A stretch of 52,207 nt of DNA from Pseudolysinimonas yzui (lineage in GTDB: Bacteria > Actinomycetota > Actinomycetes > Actinomycetales > Microbacteriaceae): positions 2,742 to 54,948 of the forward strand of contig NZ_BNAI01000012.1 of the NCBI RefSeq assembly GCF_014653215.1, given 5' to 3'. Under the pieces are notes generated by a model, which was given only the letters and a program-made list of their open reading frames with translations, did no database searches and was not told the origin of the DNA. Positions 1 through 8,267 of the stretch are shown here, in pieces. The translations under genes were made by a program, and so were the position numbers. Each line of letters begins with the position of its first letter. Position 1 is the stretch's first letter.

Positions 1-647
1 GGCGCGTGGTGCCCGGTGTCCAGGCATACAACCGCCCGCTCACCGAGGGCGGCGACCTGAGCGTAGGCGGTGCCCCAATCAGGAACGTCCGTGTGGTAGA
101 ACGCGGGCTCGAAGAACTTGTACTCGAGCACCAGGCGCTGGTTCTCGCCGATGCGGGCGTAGATCTCGGCGAGCGACTCCGAGAGGTGGTCCTGACGGCG
201 GCGGAAGTCGTCCTGCCCGGGGTAGTTGGTGCCGTCGGCGAGCCAGATCTTGAGATCGCGTGATCCTGTCGCATGCATGATTTCGATGCACTCGAGGTGG
301 TGATTGATCGCACGCCGGCGGGCTGCGGCATCCGTCGACGCGAGGCTGCCGAACTTGTACTCCTCGTCTTGGAAGGTGTTCGAATTGATCGTGCCGAGGG
401 CGACACCGTGCTCGCCGGCGTAGACGCTGAGGGCAGCGTAGTCGTCGACCTTGTCCCACGGGATGTGGAGGGCCACCGATGGGGCGAGCCCGGTGAACTT
501 GTTCACCTGAGCGGCATCCGCGATCTTCTCTTCGGGAGTGCGCGCCGTGCCGCGGGTGGTGAACACGCGGAAGCGGGTGCCGGAGTTACCGAACGCCCAG
601 GAGGGCAGCTCGATGGCTTGATCGGCGAGCAACGGAAAGTTCAACAA
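1..647 (-). CDS. rhaI: L-rhamnose isomerase, partial (C-terminus beyond window edge)
   Basis: This converts L-rhamnose to L-rhamnulose, the first step of phosphorylative rhamnose breakdown. The reverse strand reads open from about 647 to the left edge, giving about 215 N-terminal residues of a protein normally near 390. Segments typical of the Gram-positive rhamnose isomerase group are readable: LPSWAFGNSGTRFRVF near the start, LHIPWDK, LKIWLADGTNYPGQDD, LVLEYKFFEPAFYHTD, and CLDTGHHA at the edge. No ATG is present. An in-frame TAG lies upstream, and two tandem TTG codons (647 and 644) follow a GAAGGA ribosome site by 6-9 nt, so a TTG start is most likely. It lies downstream of the GH78 gene on the same strand but has its own promoter and operator. 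Identity is from recalled family sequence; the start is inferred. Confidence 0.88.
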   Translation of the reverse strand, partial: MLNFPLLADQAIELPSWAFGNSGTRFRVFTTRGTARTPEEKIADAAQVNKFTGLAPSVALHIPWDKVDDYAALSVYAGEHGVALGTINSNTFQDEEYKFGSLASTDAAARRRAINHHLECIEIMHATGSRDLKIWLADGTNYPGQDDFRRRQDHLSESLAEIYARIGENQRLVLEYKFFEPAFYHTDVPDWGTAYAQVAALGERAVVCLDTGHHA

Positions 648-664
648 CTCGTATCCTTCGGCTA

Positions 665-709
665 TGAATCGTTTCAAAGCACCCTACGTCCCAGACTTTC
701 GCAACACAA
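665..709 (-). promoter_or_regulatory. rhaI promoter with LacI-type operator
   Basis: On the reverse strand TTGTGT (709-704) and TAGGGT (686-681) are separated by 17 nt. Just downstream, at 676-665, is TGAAACGATTCA, a near-palindrome around a central CG. It matches the three operators between the rhamnosidase and ABC importer 1. The placement between the -10 box and the TTG start suits repression by a LacI-family protein, plausibly the one at 10,682. The promoter call is by eye. Confidence 0.5.
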
Positions 710-741
710 GCCTCACGCCGGTCGGCTGGCCGCGTGCAGTC

Positions 742-3405
742 TCAGGTGCCTGAAACTGCGGGTTCCGTTACGCGAATGTGGTGGGTCCCGTGCTCAAGTA
801 CGAGATCGGTTGAGACCGTGGACCGGCTTGTCAGAGGCAGATCGAGCACGGCTTCGGCCCCGAACGGGATCCTGAGAGTGATTTCGAGGGCGCCGCCCGA
901 GACTAGCGACCAGTCAATTGAGGCTGCGCCGAGGCGAGTTTCAATAGAAGCGCGAGCCCATGGAACGCTCGCAGCAGGCCTTGGGGCGACACGGATGCGC
1001 CGGTACCCGGGTGCGCCGGGATCAGGCGCAAGGCCCGCCACTGTGCGGTAGAGCCAGTCAACCACCGACCCGTAGGCGTAGTGATTGAAGGAGAGCATCT
1101 GGGCGTCCTCGTGGTTGGCCATGTTGCCTGGGTGGATCGACCCGTCCGGGCGAAGGGCATCCCAGCGCTCCCATACGGTGGTAGCGCCGCGGTCGACCTG
1201 ATACAGCCATGAAGGGGCTTCGCGACAAAGCAGCATCAGGTACGCCTCGTCGATGTGACCGGCGGAGGAAAGCGCGTGCAGCACGAGAGGCGTACCAAGG
1301 AAGCCCGTCGAGATTCGGCCGCGGTTCGTCCGAACGTTTTCCGCGAGAGCGGCCCCTACCCGGTGGCGATCTTCGGGGGGCGCGATGCCAAACTCTAGCG
1401 CAAGCGCGCAGCCGGTCTGGGTCGTGGTCGCCCGTTCCCCCCACTTCGACCACGCGGCACTCGCGATCATGTCTGCCATCGCTGCGTAGTGATCCGCGAG
1501 CAATGGATCACCCACCAAGTGCTCGGTCCACGACTGGATGCGAGCGACCCGAGAGAAGAACGCGTTAGCTACGAAGTCCGAATCGACCTTGGAAGCCCAC
1601 GGCTCCTCGCTTGGAGCATCGGGGTCAAGCCAATCGCCGAACTGGAACTGAGTCGGAAGCAAAGGCGCTTTGCCCCGGCGCGCATCGAGATGATCGACCC
1701 ATCGGCGCATACTAATGAGCTGCTGGCGCAGCGGCGCCAGGTCACCGTAGGACTCGTACACGCTCCAAGGCACAATGGATGCCGCGTCAGCCCAGCCCGC
1801 TCGGCCAAAGAGGTCGCGACCTTCGCCGTTGACCCTGAACGACTCGTTACTCAGGACGTTGGGCACGACGGAGGCGACGCCACCATCAGGCGCCTGCTCG
1901 AGCTCCAGATCGCGCAGCCACGACAGCCAAAATGACTGCGAGTCGAACAGGGTGTTTGCAGTGGCCGCGAATGCCTGAGCGTCGCCGGTCCAGCCGAGAC
2001 GCTCGTCTCGCTGCGGACAGTCGGTCGGAACGGAGACAAAGTTGTCGCGCTGCGACCAGCGGACGTTAGCGTGGAGTTGGTTGAGCGCGGGTTCAGCGGT
2101 CTCTAGATCACCTCGTATTGGGAGATCACTGCTGATTGCGATCGCGGTCGCGGACACAACGCGCGCTTGACTGACTACATCGGCAAACCGGAAGCCGTGA
2201 AACGTGAACGCCGGCTCCAACGCCTGAATGCCGTCTGCCGCGAGGATATACGTGTCAGTGGCGCGTGCTTTGCGCAGCGATCGAGTATGGAGCGATCCGT
2301 CGAGCTCGAGGACTTCTGCGTGTCGGACCGTAACCGTCTGCCCCTCACGACCATCGACAACGAGTCGTACCCATCCGGAGACGTTTTGGCCAGCATCGAA
2401 GACCGCCCCCTGCGGGAGATCCAATGGCGTCATCGGGAAGTCCGCCACCCGACGCACGGGGGGGGCGGTTTGGGGCTCCAAGATGGCGCGATCGAGAGGG
2501 ACCTCGTGGGCGGCGTCCCAGCCTGTGTCATCAAATCCTGGGGTGCTCCAGCCAGCCGGGTGAGCGCGTAGGTCGATGTCACTGCCGTGGTAGATGCCTG
2601 AAGCACGCACCGATCCGAACGACCCACGCCAGTGTGTGCCTGTGACGATTCGCTCGCTGGTACCGTCGTAGTGGTCCAGCTCCAGCTGAGCGAGTAAGGC
2701 AAGTTCCTCGCCGTAGAAGGCACTTTTTCCTTCCCACCCCAACGTGCCCCGATACCACCCGTCGGACAACGTCGCCCCGATCGCATTCGGCCCTTCCGTT
2801 AGTAGGCCGGTGACGTCGTAGGTGGCCACAAGCAACCGCTTGTGGTACGGCGTCCAGCCCGGCGCAAGGAGCGTGTCGCTGGCGCGTTGTCCATTGATCT
2901 CGACGTCGTTTAGTCCGAGCGAGGTGACGTAGAGCCGGGCCCGGGCGGGGGCGTCGCGCAGGCTGAACTCGTGGCGAAGGAGCGGCGACGGACCTAGCTC
3001 CTGAGAAGGGACGCCGACGGCGACGGCACTCCAGTCGCTCGGTGAGCCCAGTCCGGCTTCAAGGCGGAGGGGTGGACTCCATTCCGTCCAACCAAGCTGT
3101 GTTCGGATTCGGACCCTAACGTGCCGAGTCTCGCGACTCTTCAGCGCGAGGCCGGGCACGTCCACACCGATAGAAAGCGACGACTCGATCTCGCCGCTCG
3201 ATGTCGGCTGATGGTTGAAGTCCAAGTCAACAGCGCTCTCGATCTCGTAAGCCAGCTGGCGCGTCCCGGCGGTGGATGATTCCACTTTCCACGAGACACG
3301 TTGGGGGCCTGTGGGCACGCCGAGGAGTCCAAGCGGGGTAGGTCCTGTCACGATCACGACTCGCGTCGAAAAGTCGAACGCCCCATCCGGGCTCTGTGAT
3401 TTCAT
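742..3405 (-). CDS. alpha-L-rhamnosidase, GH78 (887 aa)
   Basis: This hydrolyses terminal alpha-L-rhamnosyl groups from glycosides or oligosaccharides. It shows the multi-domain GH78 layout: N-terminal beta domains (about 1-340, with DAGQNVSGWVRL near 337), then the six-hairpin catalytic domain. The hallmark TDCPQRDERLGW is at 461-472, and GATTVWERWDAL with the second conserved Glu lies near 730. No signal peptide is visible, so it probably acts in the cytoplasm on imported rhamnosides. The ATG at 3405 follows AGAAGG by 8 nt. It is divergent from ABC importer 1 and shares an operator-rich promoter region with it, and rhaI is downstream. A second GH78 protein (29,853) differs clearly in its N-terminal region. 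The exact glycoside substrate cannot be read from sequence. Confidence 0.93.
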   Translation of the reverse strand: MKSQSPDGAFDFSTRVVIVTGPTPLGLLGVPTGPQRVSWKVESSTAGTRQLAYEIESAVDLDFNHQPTSSGEIESSLSIGVDVPGLALKSRETRHVRVRIRTQLGWTEWSPPLRLEAGLGSPSDWSAVAVGVPSQELGPSPLLRHEFSLRDAPARARLYVTSLGLNDVEINGQRASDTLLAPGWTPYHKRLLVATYDVTGLLTEGPNAIGATLSDGWYRGTLGWEGKSAFYGEELALLAQLELDHYDGTSERIVTGTHWRGSFGSVRASGIYHGSDIDLRAHPAGWSTPGFDDTGWDAAHEVPLDRAILEPQTAPPVRRVADFPMTPLDLPQGAVFDAGQNVSGWVRLVVDGREGQTVTVRHAEVLELDGSLHTRSLRKARATDTYILAADGIQALEPAFTFHGFRFADVVSQARVVSATAIAISSDLPIRGDLETAEPALNQLHANVRWSQRDNFVSVPTDCPQRDERLGWTGDAQAFAATANTLFDSQSFWLSWLRDLELEQAPDGGVASVVPNVLSNESFRVNGEGRDLFGRAGWADAASIVPWSVYESYGDLAPLRQQLISMRRWVDHLDARRGKAPLLPTQFQFGDWLDPDAPSEEPWASKVDSDFVANAFFSRVARIQSWTEHLVGDPLLADHYAAMADMIASAAWSKWGERATTTQTGCALALEFGIAPPEDRHRVGAALAENVRTNRGRISTGFLGTPLVLHALSSAGHIDEAYLMLLCREAPSWLYQVDRGATTVWERWDALRPDGSIHPGNMANHEDAQMLSFNHYAYGSVVDWLYRTVAGLAPDPGAPGYRRIRVAPRPAASVPWARASIETRLGAASIDWSLVSGGALEITLRIPFGAEAVLDLPLTSRSTVSTDLVLEHGTHHIRVTEPAVSGT

Positions 3406-3442
3406 GTGACAGACCTTCTTTCGTTTCGCTGGATCATCAACG

Positions 3443-3547
3443 TGAGAAACGTTTCAACTCCCAAGTGCGCGTTACTCTATCGTTACGAGAAAACGTTTGA
3501 CAAGTTCGGACCCCCGTCCTATCTTGCCCATGTTGAACCGTTTCAAC
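3443..3547. promoter_or_regulatory. three LacI-type operators
   Basis: Three CG-centred near-palindromes are present: TGAGAAACGTTTCA (3443-3456), GAGAAAACGTTTGACA (3487-3502) and GTTGAACCGTTTCAAC (3532-3547). Their centres are 44 and 45 bp apart, about four helical turns, so the sites face the same side of the DNA. The middle site overlaps the -35 boxes of both divergent promoters, and the third covers the expected start of the rightward transcript. A fourth copy precedes rhaI. The half-sites fit LacI-family binding; the regulator at 10,682 is the obvious candidate but this is inference. Confidence 0.7.
3474..3525. promoter_or_regulatory. divergent promoters sharing one -35 region
   Basis: Rightward: TTGACA (3497-3502), 17 nt, TATCTT (3520-3525), a near-consensus vegetative promoter for ABC importer 1. 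Leftward: TTGTCA (3503-3498), 18 nt, TAGAGT (3479-3474) for the rhamnosidase. The two -35 boxes use the same bases on opposite strands, so one bound repressor at the middle operator could block both. Confidence 0.6.
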
Positions 3548-3597
3548 TTTGAGCCGCGGGCACTGGCGCTCGTGCTCACAAACATGGAGGTTAGAGA

Positions 3598-4908
3598 ATG
3601 CTTGTTCACAAAGCACGACGGGCGATGGTGGTGGCAGCCGCTGGAGCCGGCATCCTGGGACTCGCCCTGGCGGGTTGCACTCCCGCCGCTGAGTCCGGGC
3701 CGGTCGAAATCACGTTCCTCGTCGACAACGGCGATCCGACGGTCCAGCGCTCGGAAGCGCTCGTCGACGCGTTCAATGCGGAAAACCCGGACATCACGGT
3801 GACGGTAGAAACGCGCCCGCAGGGCGCCGACGGCGACAATGTGGTCAAGACCCGCCTTGCGACCGGAGATATGTCTGACGTCTTCTGGTACAACGCAGGA
3901 TCGTTGTTCCAGGCCCTCTCGCCTGAGCAAACCCTCGTCCCGCTTGATGACACGATCGTCGGCAATGTGGTCGATAGTTTCAAGGCCGGCGTCACGGCAG
4001 GAGGCAACGTCTACGGTGTCCCGGTAGGCACTGCCATGGGCGGCGGGGTCCTCTATAACATTCCCATCTATGAAGAGCTCGGGCTCAGCGTTCCGAAGAC
4101 TTGGGATGAGTTCATCGCCAACAGCGAAGCGATCCAGGAGGCGGGGAAGACCGCGATCATCCAGACGTACGCGGACACTTGGACTTCCCAACTGTTTGTT
4201 CTTGGCGACTTCGCCAACGTGCTGGCCGACAACCCCGAGTGGGCAGATCGGTACACGGCCAACGAGGTGAAGTACGCCACCGATGATTCCGCTCGCGCCG
4301 GGTTCGAGCACCTGCAGGAGGTGTTTGAGAAGGGGTTGCTGAACGCAGACTTCGGTTCCGCGACCTTCGACGACGGAGTGCGGATGGTCGCCACCGGGGA
4401 GGGAGCCCACTACCCGATGCTGACCTTCGCGGTCACAACCCTCGAGGCCAACTACCCGGACCAGCTCAACGATGTCGGATTCTTTGCTCTTCCGGGCAAT
4501 GACGCGGGGACGAACCCTCTCACCACCTGGTTGAGCGCGGGCGCGTACATCCCGGTTACCACCGAGGGTGCAAAGCTCGAGGCGGCGAAGAAGTTCCTGG
4601 CGTTCATCGCATCCGTGGACGGGTGCGATGCGCTGACCGATGCGGTCGGAGCGGGCGGGCCCTACTTCGTGGAGGGCTGCACGCTTCCGAATGACGTCCC
4701 CAGGGTCGTGAGCGACCTTCTGCCCTACTTCCAGGTGGAGGGTGGCGCGTACCCTGCTCTCGAGTTCCTCAGCCCGATCAAGGGACCGGGACTTGAGCAG
4801 ATCACCGTTGCGGTGGGCTCGGGTATCACGTCGGCGGCGGATGGCGCGGCGCAGTACGACGTCGATGTCGAGAAGCAAGCCCAGCAACTCGGCCTTGAGG
4901 GCTGGTAA
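3598..4908 (+). CDS. ABC sugar importer 1, substrate-binding lipoprotein (436 aa)
   Basis: This is the extracellular sugar-binding lipoprotein of a CUT1-type importer. The N-terminus has a basic start, a hydrophobic stretch and the lipobox LALAGC with the lipidated Cys at residue 27. The mature part has the family pattern of extracellular solute-binding protein 1, for example MSDVFWYNAGSLFQAL and a WDEFIANSEAI segment. The ATG at 3598 follows GGAGG by 7 nt. Two permease genes follow, and a strong hairpin lies between. Operators and a near-consensus promoter precede it. Neighbouring rhaI and GH78 suggest rhamnose or rhamnosides as substrate; this is inferred from context only. Confidence 0.9.
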   Translation: MLVHKARRAMVVAAAGAGILGLALAGCTPAAESGPVEITFLVDNGDPTVQRSEALVDAFNAENPDITVTVETRPQGADGDNVVKTRLATGDMSDVFWYNAGSLFQALSPEQTLVPLDDTIVGNVVDSFKAGVTAGGNVYGVPVGTAMGGGVLYNIPIYEELGLSVPKTWDEFIANSEAIQEAGKTAIIQTYADTWTSQLFVLGDFANVLADNPEWADRYTANEVKYATDDSARAGFEHLQEVFEKGLLNADFGSATFDDGVRMVATGEGAHYPMLTFAVTTLEANYPDQLNDVGFFALPGNDAGTNPLTTWLSAGAYIPVTTEGAKLEAAKKFLAFIASVDGCDALTDAVGAGGPYFVEGCTLPNDVPRVVSDLLPYFQVEGGAYPALEFLSPIKGPGLEQITVAVGSGITSAADGAAQYDVDVEKQAQQLGLEGW

Positions 4909-4939
4909 CGGCCTGAACCCGCAAGAAGACTGACGACGA

Positions 4940-4970
4940 GTCCGGCCCCGCCGACGCGGCGGGGCCGGAC
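4940..4970 (+). terminator. intercistronic 14-bp hairpin after binding protein 1
   Basis: A perfect 14-bp inverted repeat (GTCCGGCCCCGCCG and its complement) with an ACG loop lies between the binding-protein gene and the first permease, followed by CTTCCCCTT rather than a T-run. It probably acts as a partial terminator or mRNA stabiliser that keeps the binding protein more abundant than the permeases. The same arrangement recurs at 26,610-26,642. Confidence 0.75.
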
Positions 4971-4993
4971 CTTCCCCTTGATGGAGACTAATC

Positions 4994-5914
4994 ATGGCCA
5001 CAGCCCGGATCCGCGCGAACACCCCCGCGGCAAGTCGCCGGTCGCATTCAGCCCGGCGCCGAGTTCACAGCGCTTACCCATACTGGTTCTTCATCGCCCC
5101 TGCCCTGATCTACGCCGTGCTGTTTCTCGTGCCGACGTTTGCAAGTTTCTACTTCAGCCTCACACGATGGACGCTATTCACCTCGACCTTCATCGGGTTC
5201 GCGAATTTTGTTCAGTTCTTTCGGGAACCCAACCTCGTGCAAGGTTTGGTGAACACGTTTGTGTACGCGGCGGTCACATCGGGCCTGAAGGTCGTCATCG
5301 GAATGGCGCTCGGCGTGCTGCTCACCTCGAGGATCATTGCGCGAGGTTGGCTGCGCTCCGTCGTTTTCTTCCCAGTGCTGGTGAGCACGATCGGGGTTGG
5401 CATCACCTTCTCGGTCTTGATGCACCCAACGGAAGGCCTTATCAATCAGGTGCTAGCGCTGGTTGGAATTCAAGGCCCCTACTGGCTCACTGATCCGACC
5501 TTGGCTCTCATCTCTGTCGCTCTCGTGGACGTATGGAAGGGGGTAGGTCTTGCGACCGTGATCTACGTCGCGGGTATCGTCTCGATTCCGCAAGAGTACT
5601 TTGAGGCCTCGCGGGTCGATGGAGCTGGACCATGGACGACCTTTGTGAATATCATCTTGCCGCTTGCACGCCCAGCGACGGTGACGGTGATCATTTTGTC
5701 ACTCATCGGCGGACTTCGGTCCTTCGATCTGATCTGGGCCATGACCCGTGGGGGCCCAGGCTTCACCTCTGACGTTATCGCCTCCGTGATCTACAAGCAG
5801 TACCAGGCCGGATTCTACGGCCTTTCAACGGCAGGAAACGTCATTCTGTTCTTGCTTGTCACGGCAATAATCCTGCCGCTAACTTGGGTTCTCAACCGAA
5901 AGGTGACTCACTAA
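4994..5914 (+). CDS. ABC sugar importer 1, MalF/UgpA-type permease (306 aa)
   Basis: This is an inner-membrane permease of the same importer. After a basic N-terminus come about six hydrophobic segments. The cytoplasmic EAA loop that contacts the ATPase reads EYFEASRVDGAGPW. The ATG at 4994 follows GGAG by about 7 nt, and the TAA stop shares one base with the next ATG. No ATPase gene is in the operon, which is usual for actinobacterial CUT1 importers that share an ATPase encoded elsewhere (MsiK type). Substrate is inferred from the neighbours. Confidence 0.92.
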   Translation: MATARIRANTPAASRRSHSARRRVHSAYPYWFFIAPALIYAVLFLVPTFASFYFSLTRWTLFTSTFIGFANFVQFFREPNLVQGLVNTFVYAAVTSGLKVVIGMALGVLLTSRIIARGWLRSVVFFPVLVSTIGVGITFSVLMHPTEGLINQVLALVGIQGPYWLTDPTLALISVALVDVWKGVGLATVIYVAGIVSIPQEYFEASRVDGAGPWTTFVNIILPLARPATVTVIILSLIGGLRSFDLIWAMTRGGPGFTSDVIASVIYKQYQAGFYGLSTAGNVILFLLVTAIILPLTWVLNRKVTH

Positions 5915-6741
5915 TGCGTCGCGCAATCCGTCGATCGTGGCTTGGTGTTGTCGCGATCGTCGTGACCTTCGTCATCTTCGTCATTCCCTTCATCTTTATC
6001 ATCGTCACTGCCGTGAAGGGTCCGCAAGAAGCCTCCCTCCTCGAGTTCACCTGGCCTTCCGAGATTCGGCTGTGGGACAACGTTGTGGAGGTGATCCAAG
6101 CCCGCGACTACATGCTCCTTACTGCCTTCATCAACAGCACCCTGCTTACCGTAGCCAGCGTCGCTGGAATGGTGATCCTCGGTGCGATGGCAGCCTGGGT
6201 CGCTGAACGCCGACAAGGGCGCTGGGGAAGGGTCATCGATTTTGTCGTACTATCCGGATTGATCATTCCGCCGGCGGTAGTCCCGACGATTTGGGTAATG
6301 CAAGAACTCGGGATCTTCAAGACACTGCACGGCCTGATACTGATCGAGATTGCCTTTGGGCTTTCGTTTGCCGTGCTTCTTTTTCGCGCATTCATTTCAA
6401 CTGTGCCCCGCGAACTCGACGAGGCAGCCCTCCTCGATGGCGCCGGTCCCATCCGACTCTTCTTTCAGGTCGTGTTCCCCCTGCTCCGCCCTGTCATCGT
6501 TACCGTGATCGTGGTGCAGTCCGTCGCGGTGTTCAACGACTTCACTAATCCCCTCTACTTCCTTCCCGGAGATGCCAACGCAACGGTGCAGTTGACCCTT
6601 TTCAACTTCCAGAGCCAGTTCAAGACCGAGTGGAACCTGCTCTTCATGAACATCTTGCTCATCACCATCCCCCCGCTCGTGATGTTTATCCTCTTCAACC
6701 GGCAGATTGTTGCTGGAATGACCGGCGCGCTCAAGGGCTAA
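5914..6741 (+). CDS. ABC sugar importer 1, MalG-type permease (275 aa)
   Basis: This is the second membrane permease of importer 1. It has a hydrophobic first segment right after MRRAIRRSW, about six membrane segments, and an EAA loop reading ELDEAALLDGAGPIRLFF. The ATG at 5914 overlaps the TAA of the first permease by one base, with AAAGG upstream, so translation is coupled. The gene ends the rightward operon; only 34 nt separate it from the converging GntR gene. Confidence 0.92.
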   Translation: MRRAIRRSWLGVVAIVVTFVIFVIPFIFIIVTAVKGPQEASLLEFTWPSEIRLWDNVVEVIQARDYMLLTAFINSTLLTVASVAGMVILGAMAAWVAERRQGRWGRVIDFVVLSGLIIPPAVVPTIWVMQELGIFKTLHGLILIEIAFGLSFAVLLFRAFISTVPRELDEAALLDGAGPIRLFFQVVFPLLRPVIVTVIVVQSVAVFNDFTNPLYFLPGDANATVQLTLFNFQSQFKTEWNLLFMNILLITIPPLVMFILFNRQIVAGMTGALKG

Positions 6742-6775
6742 TCGGGAGAAGCGGCTCGGCCGGCTGTCAGAGGAA

Positions 6776-7456
6776 CTAGTCGAGGAACGCCCGCTCCACG
6801 ATCTCCCTTGAGGTGGCATGAGCACGGGGCGCATCCTGATCCTTGATCGCCTCGACAAGCAGATAGTGGAGAGTGAGGTCATGGTGAGCTACCTCGGCGA
6901 CTGCGTTCGGCCCGAAAGCTCTATCCCTTAGCGCTTCATCGACGACACCCTGCAGCCTGGCGAACATGAGGTTGCCAGAGCTCGCCAGGACGAGCCCATG
7001 GACCTTACGATCGGCGTGAAGGAACCGTTCCGGATCGTCACGGGCGTCGCCTAGCTCGGCGGTCGCACGTAGGAGCGCTGTGACCTGCCCGTCGCCCCGC
7101 CGAAGCGCTGCGAGGCGCGCGGCTTCAGGCTCGACCGCATGCCGCAGATCACGAAGTTCCGAGAGCTGCCTTGCCCGGTCGGGTGAAGCGAGCCGCCACC
7201 GAACGACACGAGGGTGAAGAGTGTTCCATTCGTGGTGCCCAAGCACGCGCAGACCGACTCGGCGGCCGGCCTTCAGAAGACCGAGGGATACGAGAACGCG
7301 CGTTGCTTCGCGAACGACGCTTCTGGACGCTCCGGTCTTCCACACGAGAGAATCAACCGTCTCGCGGTGACCTTCGTCCATCTCTCCGGAAAGGATGGCC
7401 GAGCCCAACTCGTTGAGCACCCTCTCGAATACTCCGCCCGGAAGCGACGCACTCAC
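6776..7456 (-). CDS. GntR-family regulator, FadR/FCD subgroup (226 aa)
   Basis: This is a DNA-binding regulator of sugar-acid or related catabolism. The N-terminal winged helix is at about 10-75 (VDSLVWKTGASRSVVREATR), followed by an all-helical FCD ligand domain with metal-site-like Asp/His positions (DRKVHGLVLASSGN, HHDLTLHYLL). The GTG start at 7456 overlaps the TGA of the upstream SDR as GTGA, so the two are co-translated. FCD-type GntR proteins usually sense sugar acids or carboxylates. Likely targets are the divergent SDR promoters at 8,185-8,267; the effector is unknown. Confidence 0.87.
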   Translation of the reverse strand: MSASLPGGVFERVLNELGSAILSGEMDEGHRETVDSLVWKTGASRSVVREATRVLVSLGLLKAGRRVGLRVLGHHEWNTLHPRVVRWRLASPDRARQLSELRDLRHAVEPEAARLAALRRGDGQVTALLRATAELGDARDDPERFLHADRKVHGLVLASSGNLMFARLQGVVDEALRDRAFGPNAVAEVAHHDLTLHYLLVEAIKDQDAPRAHATSREIVERAFLD

Positions 7457-8184
7457 GCTTGGGAGACCGGCGTAAGCACGAGTTCGTCAATGCGAACGTG
7501 CGGCGGCGAGTTGATGACGAAGCAGACTACGCGAGCAACGTCCTCAGGCATCAGCATCAGCTTTTGCGACGCTTCGTCAGGCACCGCTGGTCGGTGCCGC
7601 AAGAACTCAGTAGCGATGTCGCCAGGGTACAGGCAGCACGCTCGCACACCGGCTGACCTTTCTTGATTGTTCAGAGTCCGACAGAGTGCCGCGAGCCCGG
7701 CTTTGCTGGCGCTGTAGGCAACGCCAGCTCCAGCATTGAACTGCCAAGCCGACTGCGACGAGACGACGACCACCGACCCGCGGCTTGAGCGGAGGTCTGA
7801 AAGGGCAGCATCGATCACTGTCGCGGTCGAGGTGAGATTGGTGTCTACGATCTCACGAAACTCATCCATTGATTGGTCTGCCCAACGACGTCGACGAGCA
7901 TTGAGGCCAGCCGAGAGTACCAAGGCATCGACGCGACCCCATCTCTCCCGGACGACCTTGCTGGCCAACCTAACGGCGGCCCCATCTCGGACGTCGAGCG
8001 GCAGAACTTGCCCTCGACCTCCGGCGGATTCGATCTCAAACACCGTACGTTCAAGCGCCTCAACTCGGCGACCGCTCGCGACAACCCACCAGCCATCCCG
8101 CGCCGCCGCAATCGCAGTGGCGCGCCCAACTCCGCTACCAGCGCCCGTCACCCAAAGCACCCGGCTCGCTGCAACTTCAGTCAA
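7453..8184 (-). CDS. short-chain dehydrogenase/reductase (243 aa)
   Basis: This is an NAD(P)-dependent oxidoreductase, probably of a sugar, polyol or keto sugar acid. The cofactor motif TGAGSGVG is near residue 13, LSAGLN replaces the usual NNAG, and the catalytic pair is in YSASK. The start is a TTG at 8184 with GGGAG about 9 nt upstream. It is co-transcribed with the GntR regulator and divergent from another SDR-kinase-hydrolase set. The C-terminus (INSPPHVRIDELVLTP) has the usual SDR dimer strand. Substrate unknown. Confidence 0.85.
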   Translation of the reverse strand: MTEVAASRVLWVTGAGSGVGRATAIAAARDGWWVVASGRRVEALERTVFEIESAGGRGQVLPLDVRDGAAVRLASKVVRERWGRVDALVLSAGLNARRRRWADQSMDEFREIVDTNLTSTATVIDAALSDLRSSRGSVVVVSSQSAWQFNAGAGVAYSASKAGLAALCRTLNNQERSAGVRACCLYPGDIATEFLRHRPAVPDEASQKLMLMPEDVARVVCFVINSPPHVRIDELVLTPVSQA

Positions 8185-8223
8185 TTGTTCTCACTCCCAC
8201 TCTCGGCCTTGTGGTTCTCAATA

Positions 8224-8241
8224 GTATGCTTATTCACATAC
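8224..8241. promoter_or_regulatory. inverted repeat in the divergent SDR promoter region
   Basis: GTATG and CATAC flank an 8-nt spacer (CTTATTCA) between the divergent SDR genes. It is a candidate operator for the GntR regulator encoded in the leftward transcript. The core TATGCTTATTCAC resembles TATGCTTATCAC before the operon at 38,997. Confidence 0.4.
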
Positions 8242-8267
8242 GAATCCGACCGAGAAAGGAAGACGTG

